DNA from: Undaria pinnatifida | Lineage: Eukaryota; Sar; Phaeophyceae; Laminariales; Alariaceae | Direction of reading: 5' to 3' | Assembly (NCBI GenBank): GCA_012845835.1 | Contig: JABAKD010000024.1 | Coordinates: 186,699-250,698, forward strand | DNA length: 64,000 bases | Program-made: the position numbers and the translations under genes | Notes under the pieces: generated by a model | What the model saw: only the letters and a program-made list of their open reading frames with translations | Databases searched by the model: none | Told to the model about the DNA's origin: nothing | Part shown: in pieces, positions 31,571 through 41,851 of the stretch | Layout of the letters: every line of letters starts with the position of its first letter | How positions within the stretch are numbered: position 1 is the stretch's first letter

Positions 31571-32717
31571 TTCCTGTTTGGCTGGTACGCTTTGACACAA
31601 TAAGCTCGCAATTGTTTCGATCAACTAGGGCGTTCTCGAATACCACTCGCATACCGGAAACGTTTGTAATGCGACCGCAATTGGACCAGTTGTTTGCCTA
31701 TTGCGTCGCATTAAAAATTCGATTTTTAGCCTGGATCGGGTTGAGGTGCCTTGCAAACACACTCAAAAAGAGGAATAGAAACACCTTAACCGCCCCAAAC
31801 GCAACACCTCTCAGTGGTATAAGTGAAGGAATTAGAGCGATTTGTATCCAGAATCCAAGCCCCCCCCCGGTTTTAGCCACAATTTCAAACAAAACTGAGG
31901 GTGTGCAAAAAAACACGACGTAATAAATGAAACTAAGACTGGCATAACCCGAGGACAATAACCGTGGTGAAGACACTGAAATGGGGGCAAAACAGTGCGG
32001 AATTGAGTAGCGTAACGGTAAAATTAACATAGAATACTTCTCCGTGTCAGCACCGGTTGGTTTTTTTTCGACCCCAAATTAGTTTTGTAAAAATACAAAT
32101 TCCATTCGCTTATTGGGTCAAACCTTAAGGTCGCAATTATTTTTGCTGGTTTTCTGGCATACTACTCGCCTAGGGCGAAACTTGGGATTGTTCTGCGTTA
32201 TGAATCTGAAATTGTTGATTGAATTTGATTGCTTGCTCTACATCCGATTACGCTACTATACTCTGATCTCCTACGCTCTAAATATATCAAATCCTCCCCA
32301 AACTACAGGTGGTCGCTTCAATTTAACCCCCACCTCAACCGCCTGTAGTTATTGTACTGCGTCTAACTCTCCCACCTTCCCATTACCTGCACCTTCCTCA
32401 ATAGCTATGCCTTGCCTTTCCCCCACCCCACAATGTTATTATGCCCTGACTGAAATTTTCGCGCTTTAGCCTTCTGGGTTAGTGCTTGCGAGGGTTTCTC
32501 CTCGCCTTCTCTATGGGCCCTCACGTATCTCATAATAGATGCATTACTTTTCCATCCTCCTTCTCGTTGAATTGCTTGAAAAGCCCGCGCCTGTGGCCCC
32601 GACGCAGGTAACTAACCTAATAATACATCAATACCTGCCCCCCCAACCCTACCAGAATGTCATGCATACTCTCTTGGTTTCATGCCTTGTTTTCCAACAA
32701 GATCCTTGAACTCCTCA
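31571..32717. other. unassigned, AT-rich
   Basis: No domain recognised. AACTACAGGTGG (about 32302) and CCGCCTGTAGTT (about 32339) form an imperfect inverted repeat. Several C- and T-rich patches are present. Confidence 0.4.
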
Positions 32718-33665
32718 GTCTATTGCTCACGAGTCCACACTTCCCAACGATATTCCTTCTTATACGTTGCTAAAGGTTGCTGCACTTCATGTCGCCTTCT
32801 TAGCCTACGCCCCGGTATCGTACAGGATTCTCCAAACATTCTGTTGCCACGGTATAGATGATGGGGAGACCTACTTAAAGGCGGATTACAGTATTTTGTG
32901 CTTGAAACCTCGCCACAGTGGGTATATGGCGTATGCACTTACTATGGTGGGTATCTACCCTGTCGGCATACCTGCTGTATTCGCGTGGCTCCTGTTCGAG
33001 AACATACGTGGCCTTGTCAACGCCGACAGGGAAACTCTGGTGCAGCTAGAGCCACTTCGCGGTATATGGGCCGCATACAAGCCGTCTCGATACTACTACG
33101 AGGTTGTAGATTGCGGTCGTCGAATTGTTTGTATTTGCATGGCTTCGCTTCGTTCGTTACTCCCGGCAGCACGCCTCAGCTATCGTTTGCATGGCTCGTC
33201 TCTTTGCATGGCTCTTCTCTTTGCGTTTGCCTCTTAGTTTATTTCGGAGTTTCTGTCTCCCTTTTTTTACAAAGGGGGTTGACGCGGATATTTACCGCTG
33301 GGGGGGGGGCGTGTCATCGTGGCCAGCATTCATGTCCCCTTTCTCATGAAGGTCGACGTCACCCAAGACACAACATATGCCTTCTTGACATTTCTGGTGT
33401 TCTCGTCGCGCCGAACGTATTACTTACTCCTTGTTACGGTACTACTTCAGATCGTAGTTTTCGTCAAGGCGTTGCGCAAGGCGAAGGGGTTGGCCATGAT
33501 TATTGACGAGCCTGTCCGCCGTACCTTTCCTGCACCTTTACGATCAGTTCGTTCGATGAACGAGGGAAGGGGGGGGGGGCATCGACTTGGAAGCTAAGAT
33601 TTCAGAGGCATGGGGAAATCCTTGGGAAAATGAAGCAATTGAAGTTATCTCAAACGCCCCGCGCC
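32718..33665 (+). pseudogene. C-terminal multi-pass membrane domain of a stramenopile-type protein, frameshifted
   Basis: Begins after a plausible 3' splice site (CTCCTCAG, ending 32717) and reads LLKVAALHVAFLAYAPVS, LQTFCCHGIDDGETYLKADY, GYMAYALTMVGIYPVGIPAV and YYYEVVDCGRRIVCICM. This layout, with hydrophobic helices around a Cys-rich loop and the YPxGIP and E-CGRR motifs, is one I associate with large heterokont surface or signalling proteins ending in a transmembrane domain; the family name is uncertain. A shift near 33145 moves the next block (FVTPGSTPQLSFAWLV) to another frame. A second shift at the G10 run (33300-33309) precedes PFLMKVDVTQDTTYAFLTF and LLQIVVFVKALRKAKG. It is probably a truncated, decayed copy; an exon with sequencing-prone homopolymers is the alternative. 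Confidence 0.62.
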
Positions 33666-33683
33666 TGGAGGAATGAGTACTCC

Positions 33684-33732
33684 CTACGCTCGAAACGCTC
33701 GAAACGCTCGAAACGCTCGAAACACTCTAAGA
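33684..33732. repeat. 10-bp tandem repeat CGCTCGAAA
   Basis: Four to five copies of (A)CGCTCGAAAC, the last degenerate (ACACTCTAAG). Confidence 0.9.
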
Positions 33733-34060
33733 GGTGCAAAATGTACCTGGTACACGTTAAGCCTACATATTTTTCGAGAGGGGGCAGACCCAAGTTCGTG
33801 GGGGTGTTCACAGTCTCCCACGGAGGCTTACTGTTGTAACATTGAGTGTGGAAGACGGAGGATCGTTGAGTATTACCTCCCATTCCCGTCCGTATTCATT
33901 TGGGGGCCTCGTTAGGTTGAAGTTCTCGAGTGCACGCGGTATACGATATGGGTATGGCCATGTCGAGGGATGATACGTAAGGATAGCAGGCAAATTTCTC
34001 CCAGATGCAGTGATGCTCTTTGTTTGTTGGATGCTGTTTCCTCCAAGCAGGGAGGCTTAC
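33733..34060. other. unassigned, paired GGAGGCTTACTGTTG motif
   Basis: GGAGGCTTACTGTTG occurs at about 33823 and again at about 34050. It is a purine-rich tract followed by TGTTG, the pattern seen at a polypurine tract/LTR junction of copia elements. No gene. Confidence 0.4.
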
Positions 34061-34061
34061 T

Positions 34062-34260
34062 GTTGGAGACAATCGGCGTACGCCGCGAAATATTATGAGG
34101 ATGCGCAACGACTATTTGGACGAGTATACTGACCGTATTTAGTCTTGGATTAATATCATGAACAGGCGCATGCGTACGTGAAAATAAAGTCCACTGGCCC
34201 TAATTGTTCGATTACGCGAATTCGCCCTCTCGTCTGCGTCGAGTCAATCGTTCCGGAGAG
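34062..34260 (+). other. possible solo LTR fragment
   Basis: Begins TGTTGGAGACAATCGG directly after a purine-rich GGGAGGCTTAC. The TGTTGGA start is common for copia LTRs. An AATAAA-containing segment (AAAATAAAGTCC) lies at about 34180. No matching second LTR and no tRNA primer-binding site is found, so the right boundary is arbitrary. Confidence 0.3.
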
Positions 34261-34309
34261 ACAGCTGCTATCGGTCGGACGCGTGGACAAGCAATAGGAC
34301 CCGAGCCGT

Positions 34310-34435
34310 GGCGAAACCAAAACGCAAACCTAACCCAAGGGAAGGAAAGGCCACGGCAGAGGCAATAGCAGCAGAATCGGGAAAGCTTGTCGTAGGCTTG
34401 TCGTTAAACGGCAACCCGTTTGTAACTGCAGGATA
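34310..34435 (+). pseudogene. short unassigned coding-like frame
   Basis: From GTG at about 34309 a 42-codon frame (VAKPKRKPNPREGKATAEAI ... NGNPFVTAG) runs to a TAA at 34433-34435. It lacks an ATG and has a protein-like, Lys/Ala-rich composition. If the preceding TGTTGG segment is an LTR, this could be the start of a gag. Nothing else supports it. Confidence 0.22.
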
Positions 34436-34960
34436 AGCAGTTTCGTTGGCTAAGATTTTGTGTGTTAACCTGGATGATGTGATCCATTGTCTGCGTTAAA
34501 GCAAGCACGTCGAGGACTGGAATGGTTTACGTGGTCGATTTGAATGGGATGGCGAATATATCCAAGTTGTTGCCAGGGCCGCTATTCTGGAAAGAATAAG
34601 AAGTTGAAGCGCTAACACGGGATTATGCATACCACAGCATCCCGTTCTTTCGCCAAGACTGCTCTTGTGGGACAACAGACGTTGAAAACAGGTTTATAGC
34701 TATTTTTTATGTGCTATCTCTTGTTTGTTGATAAAGGCGCGGAAGGCGCCTTTTTTGTTGCTGAAACCCGTCGGGCATCGAGCATCAGCCCTCACGAGTC
34801 ATCCCACGCTGGAGGTAACACATCTTAATAACCAAGGAGTGTTACCTTCTGAGAGATGTTGGCGATCTTATCGATGTTATCGGTTAATAAACTACAATGA
34901 GTCGGTACGGAAGCTTTACGACAGTATAGTCTATTGTTTTTCGAACTAGCGCCTACAAAT
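34436..34960. other. unassigned
   Basis: No recognised gene. AAGGCGC-GGAAG-GCGCCTTTTTT at 34736-34759 is a perfect short hairpin followed by T residues, considered fortuitous in this setting. Confidence 0.35.
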
Positions 34961-34964
34961 ATTG

Positions 34965-35048
34965 GTCGGGTTGAGCAAACAAATGCCTCCGAAGTCACGT
35001 TGTGGGTGGAATATTGAGTTCCCAATGTTGGGACCTCAGATCTCATAA
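34965..35048 (+). pseudogene. fragment related to the pogo-like transposase N-terminus
   Basis: Parallels 16947-17030: TTGGTCGGGTTG, then MPPKSRCGWNIEFPMLGPQ in one frame against MPSESFFG and GPQGL at the other locus, with GGACCTCAG at the end. The match stops there, so this is a truncated second copy of the 5' coding end or leader. Confidence 0.55.
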
Positions 35049-35387
35049 ACGTCTTACAAAGCTCTGCTGCACCCGCTGAGTGGGGTGACTTTCGTAACAG
35101 ACGGCTTTCTTAGTTGATACCAGCTAGTTGCCCTTCCGATGAGGGATATAGTCGGTTTTTTTGTTTCTCGAAAGAGCTCAAAGTTCCTAAGGTAGTTGTT
35201 GGCACTCAGCTACGTATCGATCGCATAAAAATAACCAAAATTGGCATTGGCAGAGTCGACAAACAGGTGCCATCACAAAAAGAAATGCATTTCGTTGAGA
35301 GGTGTCGCTCGCACAAATGTCTATGACTTCCGCCACCTGCTTCTCGAGCTTACCATACCTGATTTCGACTTTTCTTTGTTGAACAAT
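35049..35387. other. unassigned
   Basis: No recognised gene or repeat. Confidence 0.35.
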
Positions 35388-35665
35388 TTGAAATTTGTTT
35401 CAGCTATGAGATCGACCATGTCGTCGAAACTCATATTTGCAAGTTATGTGTGTGATTCTCCGACCGCGCGTATTACGGGGTGTGTATCTCTTCAAGATGG
35501 GTACAGGTCGGCGCCTCTCCTTAGTACTTTAAAAAGCTAGTACCAGGGTCAACAGGGTGAGGCGAAGACGTTCAGTGTACGTTCACTTATTAGTTACTTA
35601 TTCACCGTGCACGGGAACTATAGCAAAACATGTTTTGAGGAGGACAAAATATTTCCGCTGCCGAA
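35388..35665 (-). repeat. R-family dispersed repeat, copy d (partial)
   Basis: CAGCTATGAGATCGACC through GTGTGATTCTCCGACCGCGCGTATTACGGG (35402-35478) is the reverse complement of the R terminal block. The following GTCGGCGCCTCTCCTTAGTAC and the distant GAGGAGGACAAAATATTTCC match the minus-strand continuation of copies a-c. Decayed. Confidence 0.72.
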
Positions 35666-36055
35666 CGCACCAGCTTCTTATCTACTGATATAGACTCGAG
35701 TATAGAGATTTGTTGCATGTCCGGGTTTTTTTTTTGTTTAAATTGCATAGTCTAATGATAGTGGGATCTACTGCGCGAATGAATGCTGTGGGTGCTGCCA
35801 ATGAATGCTTGCTGTAAATGAATGTTGTGGATGCTTTTATAGAGGGGATGGGGGCGGCGGGGGTGAAGATGGGTTAACTGGACGCTGAAGAACGCATACG
35901 TAATGAATAGGACAAACTGCATGCCATCTGATGGATGATGGATGGTTTGAAAGGTTAAAAGAAGTGATGGGGATCACCTGTGGGGCAGTGTCTACCAGTG
36001 TCCGTGTTTTTCATGTTATCCTCCGGAAGAGTGCTAATTGTTGTATGTTTGGTAA
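35666..36055. other. unassigned
   Basis: Contains loose GAATGAATGCTGTGG-type repeats at 35775-35835. No gene. Confidence 0.35.
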
Positions 36056-36225
36056 CTACTTTTGAAATTCTGACATCGGTTTTCGGTTTGTATTTGATGT
36101 TGTGGTATTGATCTGTATTTTTCGATAACAAATTCCGACTTGTTTTGAAATTCTGGTATCGATTTTCGGTTTGTATTTGATGATGTGGTATTGATACTCA
36201 AGACTATATTTCGATTACATATTCA
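36055..36225. repeat. 81-bp tandem duplication
   Basis: TTTTGAAATTCTG(A/G)(C/T)ATCG(G/A)TTTTCGGTTTGTATTTGATG occurs at about 36060 and 36141. Confidence 0.85.
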
Positions 36226-36589
36226 AAATATTGTTGGCGTTACTTTTTCTGGATATTTGGATGATATAGACTATATATAGCTATGTGCATGAATTTCAGT
36301 TGCATTATCGCACTATTGCTACCATCCGCTGGCTGGCAAGGGGTTCCCGCGCAGGAGGTTTGTTTGCCATTCATTGCTACTCCACTCCCCTTTCCAATCT
36401 GGGGCAAGTGGTGTGTGTTCGGGTTGATTGCGGCAAGGATGTTGGATCTAGAGCAAAGCTTTGCCGATATTCACCAGCCGCGGTGCTAGCAGGCGACATG
36501 CATTCGTATTTCGTGCTCAACAACCACGTCTGTCTCACCCGTGTGGTCTTCCATCTCCGGTTTACATTTTCTTCGCCTGTCGAGTTTTC

Positions 36590-36735
36590 GTTGATTGGGA
36601 TGATAGATGATTGGGATAATAGATGATTGGGATGATAGGTGATTGGAATGATAGATGATTGGGATGATAGATGATCGGGATTATGGATGATTGGGATGAT
36701 AGACGATCGGGATTATGGATGATTGGGATGATGGA
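36590..36735. repeat. 16-bp minisatellite GATGATTGGGATGATA
   Basis: About nine imperfect units with internal variants (GATCGGGATTATG, GATAATAGATGATT). Confidence 0.9.
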
Positions 36736-37403
36736 TGTTTGTCGGGAGTAGGAACACGATAGGACCGTTCAATCTTCTAGCGGTCGGTGCTCTCAGCCAG
36801 TGCAAGTATACAAGGCCAGAATGCTTAGTCCTCCAATATTCTTGTACTGACAATACTAATACTGGCAGCGCATATTGTCACAGTAGTTAGTGTTTGGTTT
36901 TGCGTTTGAGATCTGAGACAACGTTTATTGGATTGTAAGAAAGGTTGCCATATATTTTCGGTTCTTGGAGTTTTTATTACGGTTCGGATTGACCTTTGTG
37001 CCTTGGAATAGGGATCCTAGGATCGGTTTTTGGTTGTTGACTTTGGCATTCTTCTGATACTGTTCGGTTGCTGGGTATGATACTACGAATGTTTGGAAAA
37101 TGAATTGGTCCTTGTACCAGCTACCATAGCTCCGGCGACACGTAACATATTTATTTCTTCGCAACGTTTCATCGTGGTTTTGTAGACATGGAGTTGGAGC
37201 ATATTGTTTTTTAAAGGTTGTTCTTCATGACAAAAACACTATCCAAATGAATGGCTGTTGAAAAAATCTCGTTTTTTTAACCGTTTAACAACGTATATTA
37301 TGTGGAGACAGGTACGTAGATACCGTCAATCTCCGGGTCACAAATGCCAACCATGCAGGGCGGGTCTATGAGATCTGCCATCAATCATGGATATTTTTAG
37401 TGG
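36736..37403. other. unassigned
   Basis: AT-rich. No recognised gene. Confidence 0.35.
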
Positions 37404-38110
37404 TTGAAGCTCATCAACATCAACTACGAACGCAACCAGGAGCCCAGGGTCCTCTACCAAAACGACCCAAGCTCCCTCAGATCACTAGAAAATATCCCCT
37501 CGCTTAACGCGAGAGGGATTTGTGAAGGCACTTCCTTGCCACTTGCACGAAAAAACAAGCGAATCTTGGCCTCCAACAACACCCGTCCAAGCCCAAGACA
37601 AGCCCGACACAACCGGAGGAGGCGACCTTCATATGAGCGTCGACGATGAGAGGTCCTTCGCTCACATAAAAGTCCCTAACTCGAATACGTGCTTCCCGGT
37701 GTGCACAGTATACTCGGATACAATAAAACGTGCACAACGCCGCATCATCGGCAGGCAAACTCCGTTCAAGAACGTGTACATTCAACAACGCACGTCATGC
37801 TCAGCACGCGCAGCTCACGGCAAATGATCGCGACAACTGGGAATCTCTCTTATCGCTGATACAATTGGTCAATATTTCTTCATTTCGTACTGCGGCGGTG
37901 CAGCAATCAAATTTCTTCATAATGTTCATTAGGCCACCAGCACGATCACCAGTAGACGCGATGCTTGATATTCCTTACGGAGGAAGCACCGCAGCTACAC
38001 GGATTAGCACAAAACACAGAGGACAAGTTAAAAATTTGTTTGGAAGTACCAAGCCGAAAATTGACGGAATGACGGAACGTGCGCCGAAACGAGCAGCAGG
38101 AAATAAATAA
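37404..38110 (+). pseudogene. unrecognised coding-like region in three frames
   Basis: Three overlapping plus-strand frames follow one another: 37404-37649 (LININYERNQEPRVLYQNDP), 37522-37827 (DERSFAHIKVPNSNTCFPVC) and 37730-38110 (NWESLLSLIQLVNISSFRTA, C-terminus KRAAGNK). Their composition differs from the surrounding AT-rich DNA and looks protein-like, with Asn/Arg/Ser-rich, low-repeat sequence. This suggests one decayed gene with two frameshifts, or exons. No family is recognised. Confidence 0.3.
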
Positions 38111-38122
38111 TCATCAACCTAA

Positions 38123-38527
38123 TGTACTCCGTGTTACATCCTGACTAAACGTTGTAGTATATACAGTATACTACATCAAGTATTAGGATGGACCAATCCC
38201 CAAACTGCTGTTTACCGTGGAGATGACCATACGCATGTTGTTGGCAGCTGTCACCAATGGAATACCAAGCGAGACGTATATGGAGTAATTAAAGGAGAAA
38301 CGTCCGTAAACCTCGCCCACGTATTCCCCTTCCATCCATGGGAAGCACTCCCAGCGCCTCAATTTGAAGAGCCGACTGACATGCTTGGGAAACAAGTTCC
38401 CGTACCCGCGTTGGACCATCCAAATGATGGCCAACAAGAATTGAGTCATAGGTCGTTGACAGAGTGGTCGGTGACAAAGCTAGAACGGGTAGAAACAGTC
38501 TGCTTACCTTTGGATCCCGCATTGTGA
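38123..38527 (+). pseudogene. unrecognised ATG-less open frame
   Basis: An open frame of about 134 codons without a useful ATG. It reads WTNPQTAVYRGDDHTHVVGS, VFPFHPWEALPAPQFEEPTD and LTEWSVTKLERVETVCLPL before TGA at 38525-38527. Its protein-like composition and good residue diversity suggest an exon or a fragment of the same decayed gene as the preceding entry. A minus-strand frame (38289-38522) overlaps it and is considered a shadow. No family is recognised. Confidence 0.3.
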
Positions 38528-38529
38528 AG

Positions 38530-40330
38530 TTGCTAGGGGTGAGACACAGAGTATCCAGGGCTACAGGTGGAGCAAGTGGGCATGTCCCTGGTGTAACTCA
38601 TTTTCATAGCTCAAAGCGGAAGGGAGGCAGCTTTCCTTTTTCCCACCAGAACCAACCGAAGGTGACAACTGGGACGGGAGGCACGAGTCTCTCCTTCTCC
38701 CGGCTACGCCGAGCATAAAACGCCATCCTATCATATGAAAACGTTCAATTACTTATCTAAAGCAGGTAATTACCAGCCTTTCAAGGCCATACCTTGACAC
38801 TAGCACTAGCCCACCTTGATGAGTCGCATATGCAGAATTACGGGAGATTCGGATATACTCCGGTTCTACGAACTAGACCATGAGTCGAATAAGAGGCTCC
38901 TCAAAACCCACTCCCACACCTCCAAACGGCCTGTCTATGATGCCTGGAAAACGCAAAGATTATAAGTTCAAGGAAACGCCGACACTACAACAAGGCAAAC
39001 CACCAATCAAAACCCTGCCCCGTACCGTCCGTGTGGCGCGGGGGGGGAGGGTCAGAAAAGGCTCCACGGCAAACAAACTACAAGAAAGTCACTATGGCAA
39101 AGCAAACTCTCATCGAAGTGAAGGGGGACAAAGGCGCCAATCCAAGGGACAAGTCACGCCGAAAATCTCCCGCGGACCACTGGCTTTGCGGGAAGTTTGA
39201 TGAGGAAACGACAAATACCCGGAATGGAAGGAGGCGTCGCCTACAGCCCCGCCAGGAGGGGAAGTTTTTACGCACAAAAAACAGAACAAATACCACACAA
39301 AAGAACAAAAGATAACACACATTCCCGTATATAGCCCTGTACTACGTTATGCGTAACAGGGCACCCTGGTCGCCCCCCGGCTCTGGATTTAGGAGGGCGT
39401 CGGAAGGGCGAAATTGAACTACCACGGACCACCGACAGTCCTGCGCCTCAGATGGTGGCGTGATCACGCAGACCCTGGCCGGACACTGAGCGGGGGAGTC
39501 GGCAGGACCGATAAAAAAGATGGTGAAACCGACCCAAATCCAGACAAAAGGCTCGAAATCCCACAAGCAAGCCAAGGACAAAACACAAAAGCTCATAACC
39601 CGGGGGAAAAAAAGAGAAACCTCACGAGAAGCAACGGCGACTTGAAAGTCAATTAGCGACGGCCGCATCTTGAGGATCATCTACAAGACGTCGAATCCCC
39701 CGCGGAAAGGCGATGTCGACGTAGATCTGAAGATGCCAAGAGCCTCGTACGGTTCCCGTCGAAGTCGTATAGCGTACCGGAGGGAGCAAACGTTTTATCG
39801 GCCTCGGGTCGACCGAAAATCGGACCAGATATACCTGATTTGCCCAACACACCACAACCCATCGTCGTCCTTGTACTAAACTTGGTCTCCCCAAGGGAGT
39901 ACTGCGTCGCGGAGGCAGCGAATCAACTCTATGTGCATGACGCGAGCGTAGCTGGGCGCCCAAAAAGTTCAACTTTTTCACAGAAAGCTTACGCTGTGCC
40001 GCACCGGTGCGCATTCGACGGTAAAGCGGTTGGGTTCGCGGCGTTGGTCCGGGGTGCCGGACGAATAACGTAAGATGTGAGTTCGAGGGTGTTGGAGGTC
40101 GATTTACCACCCCCAGGGTGGTTCAGAGAGTCCCAGCAAATACCTCTTGTATATCACCGAGATGATGCCACCGCGGGTCACGGACAAATGGTTGTCGCTT
40201 GAATGTAGTGGACCTTTATTTGTCAGCTCATGGGTGTCTGAAAGGAAGGAACGCTTGTGTGAAGGGTAACACGACAATACGTCGGGGGACTGAGCCGACG
40301 ACAGGTCGTTAATGGTGTAGCGAACCTCGG
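38530..40330. other. unassigned, with open but unrecognised frames on both strands
   Basis: Plus-strand frames (38880-39200, basic, Lys/Arg/Gly-rich) and minus-strand frames (39342-39680 and 39649-40110, up to 153 codons) have no recognised motif. Frame choice cannot be decided by eye. Confidence 0.35.
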
Positions 40331-40890
40331 CATGGCACGTCGGCGCAATCCGGTGTTCTCGATCCCAGCCGGCATGCGAAAATTGCCAACGGAATCAGCG
40401 AACTTCAGTTCAACGTCGTCAAGGCCGTCTAACTTTGTAGGTGCAGTTGGCGTGTCGCCAGGAGTGAACGGAGGTCGTCATATAGGGATCCCAATAAGCT
40501 CCGCGCGGTCGCAGTCGGATGTCATGAGTACCCGCGAAGAGGAGGCGGGAGCTGCGGTCGGGGCGGTCGACGGGGTCAGCCGCGGCCGTGGGACTCGTGG
40601 CGGCGTGCTGACACTCCGGGCAGATGGTCGAGGGGCCCCGCCGGGCATGAACCCGTACTCTACAGCGGGGGTGCATTACCGGTGGATGTCGCTGTTCGTC
40701 GGCACGTCGTCGACGACAGAGGGTCTGGAGGGCCAAGCAAGGCAGAGAAGGACAATGTCGAACCGGTGGTCGTGGCGGAGTCCGTCTCCTGTGTAGAACT
40801 GCTTGGTAAAGGAGTCGGCTGCGCGATTGTCGTCGCTGCAGCCATAATTTCTGCAGAGCCCGTGCCGCCCTCAATAGGTATGTCCAAAAA
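40190..40890 (-). pseudogene. Ser/Thr/Pro-rich coding-like region, low confidence
   Basis: On the minus strand, segments in neighbouring frames read IPIEGGTGSAEIMAAATTIA and LPSSSTQETDSATTTGSTLS (40887-40660), and after a shift STPPRVPRPRLTPSTAPTAA and LDDVELKFADSVGNFRMPAG (down to about 40330). This looks like a linker-rich protein with one frameshift and one stop. Plus-strand frames across the same region are less protein-like. The family is unknown. Confidence 0.28.
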
Positions 40891-41663
40891 TGAATCGAAA
40901 ACGGTGTGAACGGCAGGCGAAATCGATTCGCGGGCGGTTCGGTCTTCGGTGGCGGCGGAATCAGAAACACGAGCGACGGGTCTCCCCGGTGGAGCAAAAG
41001 CCTGTCAATTCCTACACGTTGCTCGTGTGTGCGAAAATCGTGAAACGTGGTAGAGGTGAGAGGGAGCCCACTCAAGACAGCATGTTCAGTGCGGGGCGCA
41101 AGCCCACCAAACAAAAAGGGCTTTCGGCGAGGGGCACGAGTCCACCCAAGGCAGTGTTTTCGGTGCGGGGCACCATCATCCGAAGCAGTTCTTTTGGTGC
41201 GGGTCACGAGCCCACCCAAACCGAACCCTGGGATCGGCGAGGAGGGAGCGCGCAGCCCACCGGTCCGCAGGAACTAGATACCGCTATCTCCAACGGGTTA
41301 GAGCTTGTCAGCCCCACGGGGTTGAAGCTTGCCAAGCCACTTCGGTCGTACTCCGTGGCAGGCTCTGGCAAGCGGGCCAAAGAAACTGGCGATGCCGTTC
41401 GCGCTGCCTTGGCGGTATTCGAGTGTGTAATCGACCGCGGTGACGAACTCAAGCTACCGCTGGACTCGTGCATTGAGGGTCCCACTTTGCCAATACCATC
41501 ACTGTGCCTTGTGGCCGGAGGATGTGGAGAATTTTGTTCCCCAAAGTACCCTCGGAGTCGTTTCGGAGCCCAAACATTGCTGCCGGCCCCCAAATCTAGA
41601 GGGGTCCAATGCCTCTCCGAGACGAGCGTTGCTCGACTGGTATATACGCAATATTCATTGTAA
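40890..41663 (+). CDS. 257-codon open frame of unknown function
   Basis: ATG at 40890, TAA at 41661-41663. The first third is Lys/Arg-rich. The middle (about residues 50-115) is built from a 37-bp DNA repeat that encodes Gly/Pro/Thr-rich segments. The last part (GLELVSPTGLKLAKPLRSYS, AALAVFECVIDRGDELKLPL) is more protein-like. A minus-strand frame (41204-41593) overlaps. There are no family motifs, signal peptide or membrane helices. It could be spurious, since G/C-rich repeats lengthen open frames. Confidence 0.25.
   Translation: MNRKRCERQAKSIRGRFGLRWRRNQKHERRVSPVEQKPVNSYTLLVCAKIVKRGRGEREPTQDSMFSAGRKPTKQKGLSARGTSPPKAVFSVRGTIIRSSSFGAGHEPTQTEPWDRRGGSAQPTGPQELDTAISNGLELVSPTGLKLAKPLRSYSVAGSGKRAKETGDAVRAALAVFECVIDRGDELKLPLDSCIEGPTLPIPSLCLVAGGCGEFCSPKYPRSRFGAQTLLPAPKSRGVQCLSETSVARLVYTQYSL
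41060..41250. repeat. 37-bp degenerate tandem repeat
   Basis: About five units with landmarks GCACGAG(T/C)CCACCCAA and TTTCGGTGCGGGGC. Confidence 0.78.
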
Positions 41664-41851
41664 ACAAAACGTCGTCCAGCGCCACAGTACCTCCGACGGA
41701 ACTAGGGCGATGTTCTGACAGCGCAAGGTCAAGGCCGACGCCAGAAGCCATCTCCAAACCTCAATGGCTTTTGGTCGGCCAACGCTTTCGAGAAATAGGT
41801 CGGAAACTCCGAAGCGGGACCTATGCAAGCGCTGGCCGCTGTGAACTGCCC

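Noticed and set aside
34736-34759. Rho-independent terminator (AAGGCGC stem, T-run)
   Set aside because: The hairpin is perfect, but no bacterial gene precedes it and everything else in the window is eukaryotic.
40419-41219. 266-codon minus-strand open frame as a gene
   Set aside because: Arg/Pro/His-rich composition, overlaps a 37-bp repeat, and other frames of the same region look more protein-like.
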